From: an uncultured Latescibacterota bacterium
GTDB taxonomy: Bacteria; Latescibacterota; UBA2968
Length of the DNA stretch: 64,000 nt
Reading direction: 5' to 3'
NCBI GenBank assembly: GCA_958295785.1
Contig: OY282377.1
Span: 4,838,896 to 4,902,895 of the forward strand
The notes beneath the pieces were generated by a model, which was not told where the DNA came from, did no database searches, and saw nothing but the letters and a program-made list of their open reading frames with translations. Shown piece after piece: positions 17,101 through 32,100 of the stretch. Positions within the stretch are counted from its first letter, which is position 1, and every line of letters starts with the position of its first letter. A program made the position numbers and the translations under genes.

Positions 17101-20100
17101 GGCGGCGTCTCTGACCCTGCCCACGGCCACCGGCGACGGCAGCATTTCTTATGAGCTTACCAGCACGTTGCCGGGCGGGCTCACCTACAGCATCACCCGT
17201 AGCGACGACAGCATCACCCACAGCATCAGCGGCACGCCGGCAGCGGCGGCCACCGCCAGCGAGCAGACCTGGGTCGCCACCGACGGCGATGGCGACAAGA
17301 CGACCCTGACCTTCACCATCACCGTGGCGGCGGCCGACGCGCCGAAGGTGTCGGCGTTGATCTTCATTGATTCGCCGAGGAGCAACAACACCTACGTCCT
17401 CGGCGAGGACATCAACGTGGGTCTCAAGTTCGACAAGGCTGTCACGGTGGGCACGCTGCGGCCGTGGCCGCGGCTGGCGTTGACTATCGGTGCCCAGACG
17501 CGCTACGCGAGCTACATCTCGTTGATCGCGAGTGGGCATCTTGTGTTCACCTACACCGTCCAGGCGGACGACCTCGACACCGACGGCATCAGCATCGGCG
17601 CCAGTGCCCTGTCGCTGAACGGCGGCAGCATCGTCCAGTCGAGCGACGCCAGCGTCGCCGCCTCGTTGGCACTGGGTAGCTTCGCGGTTACCGACGACAC
17701 CGACCGCAAGGTAAATGGCGGCACCAACGACGCGCCCTCGGTGAGCTCGGTCAACCTCCAGTCCACGCCCGTGATAAGCGACGGCTACGCCGTGGGCGAA
17801 GTGATCCGCCTCAGCGTCGGGTTCACGGAAGATCTGGCGGTGAACGGATCGCCGCGGTTGGCTATTGACATCGGGGACAGCACGCGGCAGACGACCTTTG
17901 ACCGGGTGGAGGGGCTTAGGACGCTACATTTCCGGTACACGGTGCAAACATCCGACGATGACGCCAACGGCATCAGCGTCGCCGCGGGCGCGCTGACGTT
18001 GCCGGCCGGCGCGACCATCCGGGACCTCTACGGCGAAGACGCGACCCTCGGTCTCGGCAGCCACGCGCTGGCCGATCAGTCGGCTCACAAGGTCCACACG
18101 CCGCCCAAGGTCACGGGGCTCTCTATCGCCTCCACGCCACAGCAAGCCAACACCTATACCCGGGGCGGAACGATCACGGCGCGGGTGACTTTCGACCAGA
18201 AAGTTACCGTGGCCGGCAGTCCCGAACTCGCCCTCACTATCGGCAGCTACACGCGCACGGCGACGGCAGCGGCCGGCGGCGGCAACGCCTATGTCGATTT
18301 CAGCTATACCGTGGTGGCCGCGGATGCGGACACCGATGGCATCGGCATCGCCGCGGGCGCGCTGACCCTGCCGACCGGCGCGACCATCCAGGATGTGGCC
18401 GGCGGCGACGCGGCGCAGGATCTCAGCAGCTACGCCTCAACCCTCTTCGCGGCGACTAAGGTCGATGGCAGCCGCACGGGCCGCTGGCCGGATTTTGGCT
18501 CGGCGACGGGACCGGACTTGCTACTGATGGTGAGCACTGCGGCCTTCTCCAACCTGCCCACGTCTTCTACGGGCGATACGCCGCTGGCCTATACGGTGTC
18601 GCCGGCACTGCCGGCCGGCCTGACCCTGGGCCGCGTCACCGGGGCCATCAGCGGCACCGCGACCGCGGAATCGCCCTCCATCAAGTACACGCTGACGGTG
18701 ACGGACGCCAACGGCGACACCGATACCCTGCCGTTCGCCCTGGGGGTGACCGGCAACCGCCCGACAGTGCGCGGCGTGAGTTTCCTGTCTAGCCCGTCCG
18801 CGGCGAGCACCTATGGACGCTATGATGATATCCTGGTGTCGGTCCGCTTTTGGCGGCAAGGCACAGGTGCCATGGTGGTCAGCGGGGTGCCTCGTCTGGC
18901 GATCAATGTCGGGGGTGTTACCCAGCAGGCCGCCTACTATGCGGTCAGCGGCGACAACGTGCGGTTCCGCTACACTGTGCAGGCGGGGGACAGGGACACC
19001 GACGGCGTCTCTATCGGCGCAGGTGCCCTGACTCTGAACGGCGGTACCATCCGAGACGGCGCCTTGAACAACGCGGTGCTCAGTCTGGGCCGCCACACCG
19101 TCGCCAACCACGCGTCGCACAAGGTGGACGCCACAATCACGCGCGCGCCGAGCGTGGCTGGCGTGACCATCACATCTCGCCCGGCGACCGGCGACACCTA
19201 CAGCCGCGGGGAGACTATCGAGGTTGCGGTTCGCTTCAGCCAGGGCGTGGGCATAACGGGAACGCCGCAACTCGCCCTGAGCATTGGCACTGTCACCCGC
19301 CAAGCGGACTACAACCGCACCACCTCGGCGACGCATTACTTCCGCTATGTGGTGCAACAGGCCGACATGGACATCAACGGCCTCAGCATCGGGACCGGCG
19401 CCCTGACCCTGAACAGAGGCTCCATCCGCAGCAACCAGAATCGCAACGCGGTGCTCGGCCTGGGCAGCCACGCCATCACCAATGCCGCCAACGCCAAGGT
19501 GAACGGCGCCGCGAACTCGCCGGCGGTCGTGACCGGCGTGTCCATCACATCCCGCCCGGCGCGCGGCAACACCTTCATTCTGGGCGAGGAGATCCAGGTG
19601 CGGGTGACGTTCAACAAGGCGGTGACGGTAAACGCCGGTATCTGGAGGGGACTCATTAACAACAGACCGTTTTTCAGATTTCCGTTTTTGGAACTCACTA
19701 TCGGTAGCTTGACGCGACAGGCAGTCAACAAAAACCCGGGGGAATGGCAGGCGGACCCGCCGAGCACCACCCACACGTTCCGCTACACGGTGCAGGTCGG
19801 CGACTATGACAGCGACGGCCTTGGCATCGCCGCCAATGCACTGAAGTTGAACGAAGGCCCCGGCCAAATTCGCAACAATGGCGTGGATGCGAACATCAAC
19901 TTAGGTAGCCACGCGATCAGCGCCTCGGCGTACAAGGTGGACGGGCGCAGGGCGAGCGTGTCCAGGGTGAGAATCACGTCGTCGCCCAGTGCCGACAATA
20001 CCTACGCGGCGGGCGAACACATTTCGGTGGGGATCACGTTCAACATGCCGATCCGCATCACCACGGGGTCCACCGTACCGAAGCTGGATCTCGCCGTCGG

Positions 20101-23100
20101 CAGCCAGACGCGGCAGATGTATTACAACGGCTTCAGCGCGAACGGCTTCTCCTTTCGCTACACCGTGCAGGCGGGCGACCACGACGCCGACGGGGTCAGC
20201 TTCGGCGCGAGCGCGCTGAAGCTGAACGGCGCCGTGATCGAAACGGCGGCCAACGGCAACCGGGCGGTGACCACCATCAGCGGCGTCCAAGGCGGAACCA
20301 GCCACAAGGTGGATGGCTCCATACGGCCGCCGGTGGTGAGAACCCTCTCGATGAACAGCCCGCAGCGCGGTTCGACCTTCGACCTCCACGAGAGGATCAA
20401 GATCACCGTCGGGTTCACCCAGAGCGTGACGGTGACCGGCACCCCGCGCCTGTCCCTCGTCATCGGCTCCTCGTGGAAGACGTTGAACATGAGCTCGCGC
20501 TCCGGGAGCGGGACCACACTCAATTTCGTTTACACGGTGCAGGCCACCGATCTCGACACCGACGGCGTGGAAGTGCCTGCCAACTCGCTGTCGCTGAACG
20601 GCGGCACCATACGCAACCAGCACGGCGTGGATGCGGCGCTGGGCCACAGATCCATACGGAGCTACTTGTACCGCTATAACACCCCTAACGTCGACGGCAG
20701 GACGAACCACCCGCCGGTGGTGACCCGTGCGTATTTCGCGGGCCGTCCGGCCGGTGGCGTGTACGGCCGGGGCGACAGGATCGAAGTCAATATCAACTGG
20801 GGCAAGGCCGTGACCACCACCGGCACGCCGCAGCTCGCCATCGACGTCGGCACCGGCACCCGCCAGGCAGCGCGGCAGAGCGGGAATCAGTACTACACCC
20901 GCTTCCACTACACCGTGCAGGCGGGCGACCTCGACACCGACGGCATCAGCGTCGGCAGCGGCGCCCTGACCCTGAACGGCGGCACGATCAAAGGCCCGGG
21001 CAACACCGACGCCAGCCTGACGTTGCCGGCCATAGGCAGGGACGCCAATCGGCGCGTGGACGGACGGGTGCTGCCACAGCCGACCTTCTCCGAAACGGTG
21101 CCGGCGCTGACGTGGACCGTCGGCTCCAGCGTTAGTCGGTCGCTGCCCGCCGCCACCGGCGCGCGGGGCACCATCAGCTACGCGATCCTGCAGGCGTTGC
21201 CGGCCGGCCTGTCGTTCACCGCCGCGTCCCGGACCATCTCCGGCACGCCGACCACCGTGACCGCGCGGGCCACCTACACGCTGGAGGCGACCGACAGCGT
21301 GACCAACGCCAAGGGCACGCGGGCCTTCACCATCGAGATCACGCCGAGCGCCGTTCCGGTGTTCGTCCCCAACACCTTCGACGCGCAGGTTTACGTCAAG
21401 GACGAACTCCTCACCCCGGTCGCGTTGCCGGCCGCCACCGGCGGCAACGTGCCGTTGAGCTACGCGCTGACCGGGCCTGGCACCGCGACGACCCTGACCC
21501 TGCCCGCTGGCGTCTCCTACACCCAGCCCACCGGTACGACCACCGGCGGCACCCTCTCTGGCACCCCCACCGCGGTGGCCGCCCAGGCCACCTACACGCT
21601 GACCGCCACCGACAGGGACAACGACGAGGCCACGCTCACCTTCACGATTGAGGTGCAGGAAGATGCACAGCCCACCTTCGGGACCGCCACCGTGGCGGAC
21701 CAGTCGTGGAAGAAGAACAAGGCGATCACGGCGATCACGTTGCCGACCGCCACCGGCGGCAATGGCACCTTGTCCTACGCCCTCTCTCCCGCCCTGCCGG
21801 CCGGAGTGGCGAAGGACGCGAGCCACGAGATCAGTGGCACGCCGAGCGTGACTCTCGCGGCGACCACCTACACCTGGACGGCTACGGACGTCGATGGCGA
21901 CAGCGCGGAGTTGACCTTCACCATCACCGTGGCGGACAACAGCCTGCCGGCATTCACGGGCCTTGCGCCCAAGAACCGCGTGTGGACGCGCTACAAGAGT
22001 GCCGGCGCCACTCTTCCTCCGGCGTTCGGCGGCGACGCTCCGTTGACCTACACGCTGTCGCCGGCCCTGCCGGCCGGCATGACGCGCGCCGCCAGCCCGG
22101 GCGATGAGCCCGGCGGGCCGCCGGTGGACACCTACAACCGCGTATTAACCGGCACACCCACGGTGGAGATGGCTAGGACTTCGTACGCCTGGACGGTCAC
22201 CGACGTGGACGGGGACCAGGCGGTGTGGGATTTCACCATCACGGTATTGGACAACGCCCGGCCCGACTTCGGCGCCGCGACTATCGCGGACAAGTCGTGG
22301 ACGCGGCGCAAGGCGATCACGGCGTTCATGCTGCCGACCGCCACCGGCGGCGATGGCAGTGTGTCTTATTCGATCTCTCCCGCCTGGCCGGCTGGGGTGA
22401 CGAAGGCCACCAACCACCAAGTCAGCGGCACGCCGACCACGGCACAGGCGCTGACCTCGTACACCTGGACAGCCACCGACGGGGATGGGGACAAGGCGTC
22501 GCTGACGTTCACCATCACGGTGGTGGATCGGCCGCTGACGACGCTGGTGCTCTCGCCTTCGACTATCGACGAGCACGACGGGACGAACCCCGGCTCGGCG
22601 ACGGTGACCGCGACGCTGAACAAGGCGGCGAGGGCGGCGACGATGGTGACGGTGTCTGCAACGGCGGGGACGAACGCCGAGGCGAGTGACTTCACGTTGA
22701 GCGCGAACAAGACGCTGACAATCGCGGCGGGCGCGACGACGAGTACTGGGACGGTGACGATCACGGCGGTGAACAACGCAGACGTCGAGCCGGACAAGTC
22801 GATCATCGTGTCGGGAAGCGTGGGCAACGACGGGGTGGCCGCCCCGGACGACGTGACGCTGACCATTGACGACGACGACGGGGCGAAGGCGACACTGGTT
22901 CTCACACCTTTGACGATCAGCGAGAGCGGGACGGGCAATGCGACGACGGTGACCGCGACTCTGGACCAGGCGGCGAGGGCGGCGACGATGGTGACGGTGT
23001 CTGCAACGGCGGGGACGAACGCCGAGGCGAGTGACTTCACGCTGAGCGCGAACAAGACGCTGACAATCGCGGCGGGCGCGACGACGAGTACTGGGATCGT

Positions 23101-26100
23101 GACGATCACGGCGGTGAACAACGCAGACGTCGAGCCGGACAAGTCCGTTACCGTGTCGGGAACAGTAGGAAACGCCGATGTGATCGCCCCGGCCGCCGTG
23201 ACGCTGACCATTGAAGACGACGACAGGGCGACGGCGACGCTGGTTCTCACGCCTGCGACGATCAGCGAGAGCGGGACGGGCAATGCGACGACGGTGACCG
23301 CGACTCTGGACCAGGCGGCGAGGGCGGCGACGACGGTGACGGTGTCTGCAACGGCGGGGACGAACGCCGAGTCGGGGGACTTCACGCTGTCGGGCACGAC
23401 GACGCTGACGATAGCGGCGGGCGCGACGACGAGCACCGGTACCGTGACGATCACGGCGGTGAACAACGCAGATGCCGAGCCGGATAAGTCGATCACGGTG
23501 TCGGGAACAGTAGGAAACACCGATGTGGTCGCCCCGGCCGCCGTGACGCTGACCATTGAAGACGACGACAAGGTGCCGTCGAGACTGGTGCTCTCGTCTT
23601 CGACCATCGCCGAGTACGACGGGACGAACGTCGGCTCGGCGACAGTGACCGCGACGCTGGGCCAGGCGGTGAGCGCGGCGACGACGGTGACGGTGTCCGC
23701 AACGGCGGGGACGAACGCCGAGTCGGGGGACTTCACGCTGAGCGCGAACAAGACGCTGACAATCGCGGCGACCGCGACGACGAGCACCGGGACCGTGACG
23801 ATCACGGCGGTGAACAACGCGGCCATGGAACTGGACAAGTCCGTCACTGTGTCGGGAACAGTGGGAAATATCGAGGTATCTGCCCCGGCCGACGTGACGT
23901 TGACTATCACCGACGACGACCGCGATCCTTTGACACCGACGTTTTTCATCGATTCGCCGAGCGTCGCCGAGGGAGGGCCGGGGGACTTTAACTCGCTGGA
24001 CTGGACGGTGACGCTTATTCCGGCGAGCAGCCAGGATGTGCGGGTCGGAATCGCCGTTGACGGGACCGCCAGCACCGCGATCATGGGGACACCTAGGACG
24101 AGGGAGCAAACGGGAGCGGATCACGGTTTTCCGGATGGGCAGGATCTGACTTTCGTGGCGGGACAGACCAGCAGGACTATCGGAGTGACGGTGTACGGCG
24201 ACGCGACGGTGGAGCCGGACGAGACGGTGGTCATGAAGATGAGCGGCCCGTACTTGAGCGACGCGACGCTGGGCAACACGATCGGGACCGGCAAGATCCT
24301 CAACGACGACACGCTGCCGGCGGTGACGCTGGCAGTAGGGACCTCGGCGATCTCAGAGGACGGCGGGACGACGACGGTGACGGCGACGTTGAATCGGGTG
24401 TCGGGCGCGGCGACGACGGTGAAGGTGGCGGGGGTGGCGGGCGCGTACACGGTGGCCATGGACTCGACGATTGTGATTGCGGCCGGCGAAACGTCGAACA
24501 CATCTGACAGCGTGACGATTACCGCGGTGAACGACGACATTGACAATGTGGGCAACCGCTCGACGACGGTGACGGGCACGGCGGAGAACACGGCCGGCGT
24601 GACGGGTGCCGCGCTGACGCTGACCGATGACGAGGCGACGCCGGTGGCGACGCTGGCGTTGTCGGAGCCGAATGTGTCGAAGCCGGACACGATCAATGAG
24701 AGCGGGACAGGGAATGCGAGCACGGTGACGGCGATGCTGAACTGGGCGTCGAGCGAGGATGTGATACTGACGGTCAGCGCGGCGGCCGGTGCAAACGCCG
24801 CGGCGAGTGACTTCACGCTGTCGGGCACGACGACGCTGACGATAGCGGCGGGTGAGACGACGAGCACCGGGACCGTGACGATTACGGCGGTGGACAACAC
24901 TAAAGATGAGCCTGACAAGTCCGTGACCGTGTCGGCAGCGGCGAGTGGCAACAGTGGCGTGGTGAATCCGGTGGACGCGACCCTGACGATTGCCGATGAC
25001 GATGACGCGCCTTCTGTATCGATCAATTCGCCGAGCGTCACAGAGGGTGCGTCCGGTTCGACCGCGACGTTGACGTATGAAGTAACGCTGAGTGCGGCGA
25101 GTGGGAAACAGGTCACGGTGGCTTATGCCGATGCCAGTACGGGCACGGCGTCGCGTGCGGACGACTACACGGCGTTGTCTTCGGGCACGCTGACGTTTGC
25201 AGCGGATGCGACGAGCGCGACGATTGATGTGACGATCACCGGCGATGGGATAGATGAGCCGGATGAGACGATCATAGTCGAGTTGAGCAGTCCGACCAAC
25301 GCGACGTTGGGCACGGCGTCGAGCGGGACAGGGACGATCACCGACGATGACGACGCGCCGAGTGTGACGCTGGTTTTGTCGCATGAGACGATTGATGAGA
25401 GTGGCACGACGACCGCAACGACAGTGACCGCGACATTAGATCATGCGTCGAGCGCGGCAACCACTATAACGGTATCCGCGGCGGCGGGCACGAATGCAGG
25501 ATCGGGCGATTTCACGTTGAGCACGGACAAAACGCTGACCATAGCGGCCGGTGAGACGACGAGCACCGGGACAGTGACGATTGCGGCGGTGGACAATGAC
25601 AAAGATGAGCCGAACAAGGAAGTGACCGTTTCGGGAACAGCGGACAATAGCCAAGGCATAACCGCTCCGACTGACGAGACGCTGACGATTACCGATGACG
25701 ATGCCGCGCCGAGTGTGACGTTGGTTTTGTCGCATGAGACGATTGATGAGAGTGGCACGACGACCGCAACGACAGTGACCGCGACATTGGATCATGCGTC
25801 GAGCGCGGCAACCACTATAACGGTATCCGCGGCGGCGGGCACGAATGCAGGATCGGGCGATTTCACGTTGAGCACGGACAAAACGCTGACCATAGCGGCC
25901 GGTGAGACGACGAGCAGTGGGACAGTGACGATTACGGCGGTGGACAATGACAAAGATGAGCCGAACAAGGAAGTGACCGTTTCGGGAACAGCGGACAATA
26001 GCCAAGGCATAACCGCTCCGTCTGACGAGACGCTGACCATTGCCGATGATGAGAGTACACCGACGGTTTCGCTGTTCTTGTCGCCTGCTACAATTTCAGA

Positions 26101-29100
26101 GAACGGTGGTGTGGCAACAGTGACCGCGACATTGGATCATGCGTCAAGTGCGGCGACAACGATCACAGTCTCAGCGGCGAGTGGTGGTTTCACGTTGAGC
26201 GCGAACAAGACGCTGACGATAGCGGCGGGTGAGACGACGAGCACCGGTAGCGTGACGATCTCAGCGGAGAACAATGACAAAGATGAGCCGGATAAGTCCG
26301 TGACCGTTTCGGGAACAGCGAGCGGTGGTCGTGGTGTGTCTAATCCGTCCGACGTGACGTTGACGATTACCGATGATGAAAGTACACCGACGGTGACGCT
26401 GTCCTTGTCGCCAACGTCGATTTCAGAGAACGGTGGTGTGGCAACAGTGACCGCGACGTTGAGCGGTGCATCGAGTGCGGCGACAACGATCACAGTCTCA
26501 GCGTCGGGTGGCGGTTTCACATTGAGTTCGGACAAGACGCTGACGATAGCGGCGAGCGCGACGACGAGCAGTGGCGCCGTGACGATTTCAGCGGTGGACA
26601 ATGACAAAGATGAGCCAGATAAGTCCGTGACCGTGTCGGGTTCGGCGACGAATAGTCAAGGCATAACTGATCCGACTGACGAGACGTTGACGATTACCGA
26701 TGACGATGACGCGCCTTCGGTATCGATCAATTCGCCGAGCGTCGCAGAGGGTGCGTCCGGTTCGACCGCGACGTTGACGTATGAAGTAACGCTGAGTGCG
26801 GCGAGTGGGAAACAGGTCACGGTGGCTTATGCCGATGCCAGAACGGGCACAGCGTCGCGTGCGGACGACTACACGGCGTTGTCTTCGGGCACGCTGACGT
26901 TTGCGGCGGATGCGACGAGCACGACGATTGATGTGACGATCACCGGCGATGGGATAGATGAGCCGGATGAGACGATCATAGTCGAGTTGAGCAGTCCGAC
27001 CAACGCGACATTGGGCACGGCGAGCGGGACAGGGACGATCACCGATGATGACGACAAGCCAAGTGTGACGCTGTCCTTGTCGCATGCGTCGATTTCAGAG
27101 ACCGGTGGTGTGGCGACAGTGACCGCGACGTTGAGCGGCGCGTCGAGTGCGGCGACGACGATCACAGTCTCAGCGTCGGGTAGCGGTTTCACGTTGAGCG
27201 CGAACCAGACGCTGACGATAGCGGCGGGCGCGACGACGAGCACTGGCAGCGTGACGATTTCAGCGGAGAACAATAACAAAGATGAGCCGGATAAGTCCGT
27301 GACCGTTTCGGGTTCAGCGAGCGGTGGTCGTGGTGTGTCTGATCCGTCGTCCGTGACATTGACGATTACCGATGACGATGACGCGCCTTCGGTATCGATC
27401 AATTCGCCGAGCGTCACAGAGGGTGCGTCCGGTTCGACAGCGACGTTGACGTATAAAGTAACGCTGAGTGCGGCGAGTGGAAAACAAGTCACGGTGGCTT
27501 ACGCCGATGCCGGTACGGGCACGGCGTCGTCGAGTGCGGACTACACGGCGTTGTCTTCTGGCACGCTGACGTTTGCGGCGGGTGAGACGAGCGCGACGAT
27601 TGATGTGACGATCACCGGCGATGGGATAGATGAGCCGGATGAGACGATCATTGTCAAGTTGAGCGGTCCGACCAACGCGACGTTGGGCACGGCGAGCGGG
27701 ACAGGGACGATCACCGATGATGACGACGCGCCGAGTGTGACGCTGGTTTTGTCGTCAACATCAATTTCAGAGAGCGGTGGTGTGGCGACAGTGACCGCGA
27801 CGTTGAGCGGTGCATCGAGTGCGGCGACAACGATCACAGTATCCGCCACGGCAGGCACGCATGCAGAAGCAACCGATTTTACGCTGAGTTCGGACAAGAC
27901 GCTGACGATAGCCGCTGGTCAGACGACGAGCAGTGGCACCGTGACGATTACGACCAATGACAATAACAAAGATGAGCCAGATAAGTCCGTGACCGTGTCG
28001 GGTTCGGCGACGAATAGTCAAGGCATAACTGATCCGACTGACGAGACGTTGACGATTGCCGATGACGATGCCGAGCCTTCGGTATCGATCAATTCGCCGA
28101 GCGTCGCAGAGGGAGCGTCCGGTTCGACAGCGACGTTGACGTATGATGTAACGCTGAGTGCGGCGAGTGGGAATCAGATCACGGTGGCTTATGCCGATGC
28201 CAGTACGGGCACGGCGTCGAGTGCGGACGACTACACGGCGTTGTCTTCTGGCACGCTGACGTTTGCGGCGGGTGAGACGAGCGCGACGATTGATGTGACG
28301 ATCACCGGCGATGGGATAGATGAGCCGGATGAGACGATCATCGTAGAGTTGAGCGGTCCGACCAACGCGACGTTGGGCACGGCGTCGAGCGGGACAGGGA
28401 CGATCACCGACGATGACGCCGCGCCGAGTGTGACGCTGTTTTTGTCGCCTGCGACGATTGATGAGAGTGGCACGACGACCGCAACGACAGTGACCGCGAC
28501 ATTGGATCATGCGTCGAGCGCGGCAACAACGATCACAGTCTCAGCGTCGGGTGGCGATTTCACGTTGAGCACGGCCAAGACGCTGACGATAGCGGCGGGT
28601 GAGACGACGAGCAGTGGCACCGTGACGATTGCGGCGGTGGACAATGACAAAGATGAGCCGGACAAGGAAGTGACCGTTTCGGGAACAGCGGACAATAGCC
28701 AAGGTATAACTGATCCGTCTGACGAGACGCTGACGATTCGCGATGACGATGCCGCGCCGAGTGTGACGCTGTTTTTGTCGCCTGCGACGATTGATGAGAG
28801 TGGTACGACGACCGCAACGACAGTGACCGCGACATTGGATCATGCGTCGAGCGCGGCAACCACTATAACGGTATCCGCGGCGGCGGGCACGAATGCAGGA
28901 TCGGGCGATTTCACGTTGAGCACGGCCAAAACGCTGACCATAGCGGCCGGTGAGACGACGAGCAGTGGGACAGTGACGATTACGGCGGTGGACAATGACA
29001 AAGATGAGCCGAACAAGGAAGTGACCGTTTCGGGTTCGGCGAATAACAGTCAAGGCATAACCGCTCCGTCTTCAGTGACCTTGACGATCCGAGACGACGA

Positions 29101-32100
29101 TGCCAAGCCGAGTGTGACGCTGGTGCTAACGCCAACGGAGATTGACGAAAGTGGCGCGACGACTTCAACGACAGTGACCGCGACATTGGATCATACGTCG
29201 AGCGCGGCAACCACTATAACGGTATCCGCCACGGCAGGTGCGAATGCAGAAGCAACCGATTTCACGTTGAGTTCAGACAAGACGCTGACGATAGCGGCGG
29301 GCGAGACAACGAGCAGTGGGACCGTGACGATTTCAGCGGAGGACAATAACAAAGATGAGCCGAACAAGGAAGTGACCGTTTCGGGAACAGCGGACAATAG
29401 CCAAGGCATAACCGCTCCGACTGACGTGACGTTGACGATTACCGATGATGAGGGGCCGCCGACGGTGAAGTTGGTTTTGACGCCAACGGAGATTGACGAA
29501 AGTGGAGGGACGACCTCGACGACAGTGACCGCGACATTGAACCGAGCGTCGAGCGCGACGACGACGGTCACGGTATCGGCGATGGCGGGCACGAATGCAG
29601 AAGCAACCGATTTCACGTTGAGTTCGGACAAGACGCTGACGATAGCGGCGGGCGAGACAACGAGCAGTGGGACCGTGACGATTGCGGCGGTGGACAACGA
29701 CCAAGATGAGCCGAACAAATCGGTGGTCGTTTCGGGTTCGGCAAATAACAGTCAAGGCATAACCGCTCCGTCTTCAGTGACGCTGACGATCCGAGACGAC
29801 GATGCCAAGCCGAGTGTGACATTGGTGCTAACGCCGACGGAGATCGACGAAAGTGGAGGGACGACCTCAACGACGGTCACGGCGACATTGGATCATACGT
29901 CGAGCGCGGCAACCACTATAACGGTATCCGCCACGGCAGGTGCGAATGCAGAAGCAACCGATTTCACGTTGAGTTCAGACAAGACGCTGACGATAGCGGC
30001 GGGCGAGACAACGAGCAGTGGGACCGTGACGATTTCAGCGGAGGACAATAACAAAGATGAGCCGAACAAGGAAGTGACCGTTTCGGGAACAGCGGACAAT
30101 AGCCAAGGCATAACCGCTCCGACTGACGTGACGTTGACGATTACCGATGATGAGGGGCCGCCGACGGTGAAGTTGGTTTTGACGCCAACGGAGATTGACG
30201 AAAGTGGAGGGACGACGTCAACGACAGTGACCGCGACATTGGATCATACGTCGAGTGCGGCGACAACGATCACAGTCTCCGCTACGGCAGGTGCGAATGC
30301 AGAAGCAACCGATTTCACGTTGAGTTCAGACAAGACGCTGACGATAGCGGCCGGTGAGACGACGAGCAGTGGGACCGTGACGATTGCGGCGGTGAACAAT
30401 GACAAAGATGAGCCGGATAAGTCCGTGACCGTTTCGGGTTCGGCGAATAACAGTCAAGGCATAACCGCTCCGTCTTCAGTGACGCTGACGATCCGAGACG
30501 ACGATGCCAAGCCGAGTGTGACATTGGTGCTAACGCCGACGGAGATCGACGAAAGTGGAGGGACGACCTCAACGACGGTCACGGCGACATTGGATCATAC
30601 GTCGAGCGCGGCAACAACGATCACAGTATCTGCGACGGCGGGCACGAATGCAGGATCGGGCGACTTCACGTTGAGTCCTGACAAGACGCTGACGATAGCG
30701 GCCGGTGCAACGACGAGCAGTGGGACCGTGACGATTACGGCCAATGACAACAACAAAGATGAGCCGAACAAATCAGTGACCGTTTCGGGAACAGCGGACA
30801 ATAGCCAAGGCATAACCGATCCGACTGACGTGACGTTGACGATTACCGATGATGAGGGGTCGCCGACGGTGAAGTTGGTTTTGACGCCAACGGAGATTGA
30901 CGAAAGTGGAGGGACGACCTCAACGACAGTGACCGCGACATTGAACCGAGCGTCGAGCGCGACGACGACGGTCACGGTATCGGCGATGGCGGGCACGAAT
31001 GCAGAAGCAACCGATTTCACGTTGAGTCCTGACAAGACGCTGACGATAGCGGCGGGCGCGACAACGAGCACTGGCACCGTGACAATTACGGCCAATGACA
31101 ATAACAAAGATGAGCCGAACAAGGAAGTGACCGTTTCGGGTTCGGCGAATAACAGTCAAGGCATAACTGATCCGTCTTCAGTGACATTGACTATCCGAGA
31201 CGACGATGCCAAGCCGAGTGTGACATTGGTGCTAACGCCAACGGAGATTGACGAAAGTGGAGGGACGACCTCAACGACGGTCACGGCGACATTGGATCAT
31301 GCGTCGAGTGCGGCGACAACGATCACAGTCTCCGCGACGGCAGGTGCGAATGCAGAAGCAACCGATTTCACGTTGAGTTCGGACAAGACGCTGACGATAG
31401 CGGCGGGCGCGACGGCGAGCAGTGGCACCGTGACGATTTCAGCGGAGAACAATGACCAAGATGAGCCAGATAAGTCCGTGACCGTTTCGGGTTCGGCGAA
31501 TAACAGTCAAGGCATAACCGCTCCGTCTTCAGTGACCTTGACGATCCGAGACGACGATGCCAAGCCGAGTGTGACGTTGGTGCTAACGCCAACGGAGATT
31601 GACGAAAGTGGAGGGACGACGTCAACGACAGTGACCGCGACATTGGATCATGCGTCGAGCGCGGCGACAACGATCACAGTCTCCGCGACGGCAGGCACGA
31701 ATGCAGGATCGGGCGATTTTACGTTGAGTTCGGACAAGACGCTGACGATAGCGGCGGGCGCGACGACGAGCACTGGCACCGTGACGATTTCAGCGGTGGA
31801 CAATAACAAAGATGAGCCGGACAAATCGGTGACCGTTTCGGGTTCGGCGAATAACAGTCAAGGCATAACCGCTCCGTCTTCAGTGACGCTGACGATCCGA
31901 GACGACGATGCCAAGCCGAGTGTGACATTGGTGCTAACGCCGACGGAGATTGACGAAAGCGGAGGGACGACGTCAACGACAGTGACCGCGACATTGGATC
32001 ATACGTCGAGCGCGGCAACCACTATAACGGTATCCGCCACGGCAGGTGCGAATGCAGAAGCAACCGATTTCAGGTTGAGCACGGCCAAGACGCTGACGAT

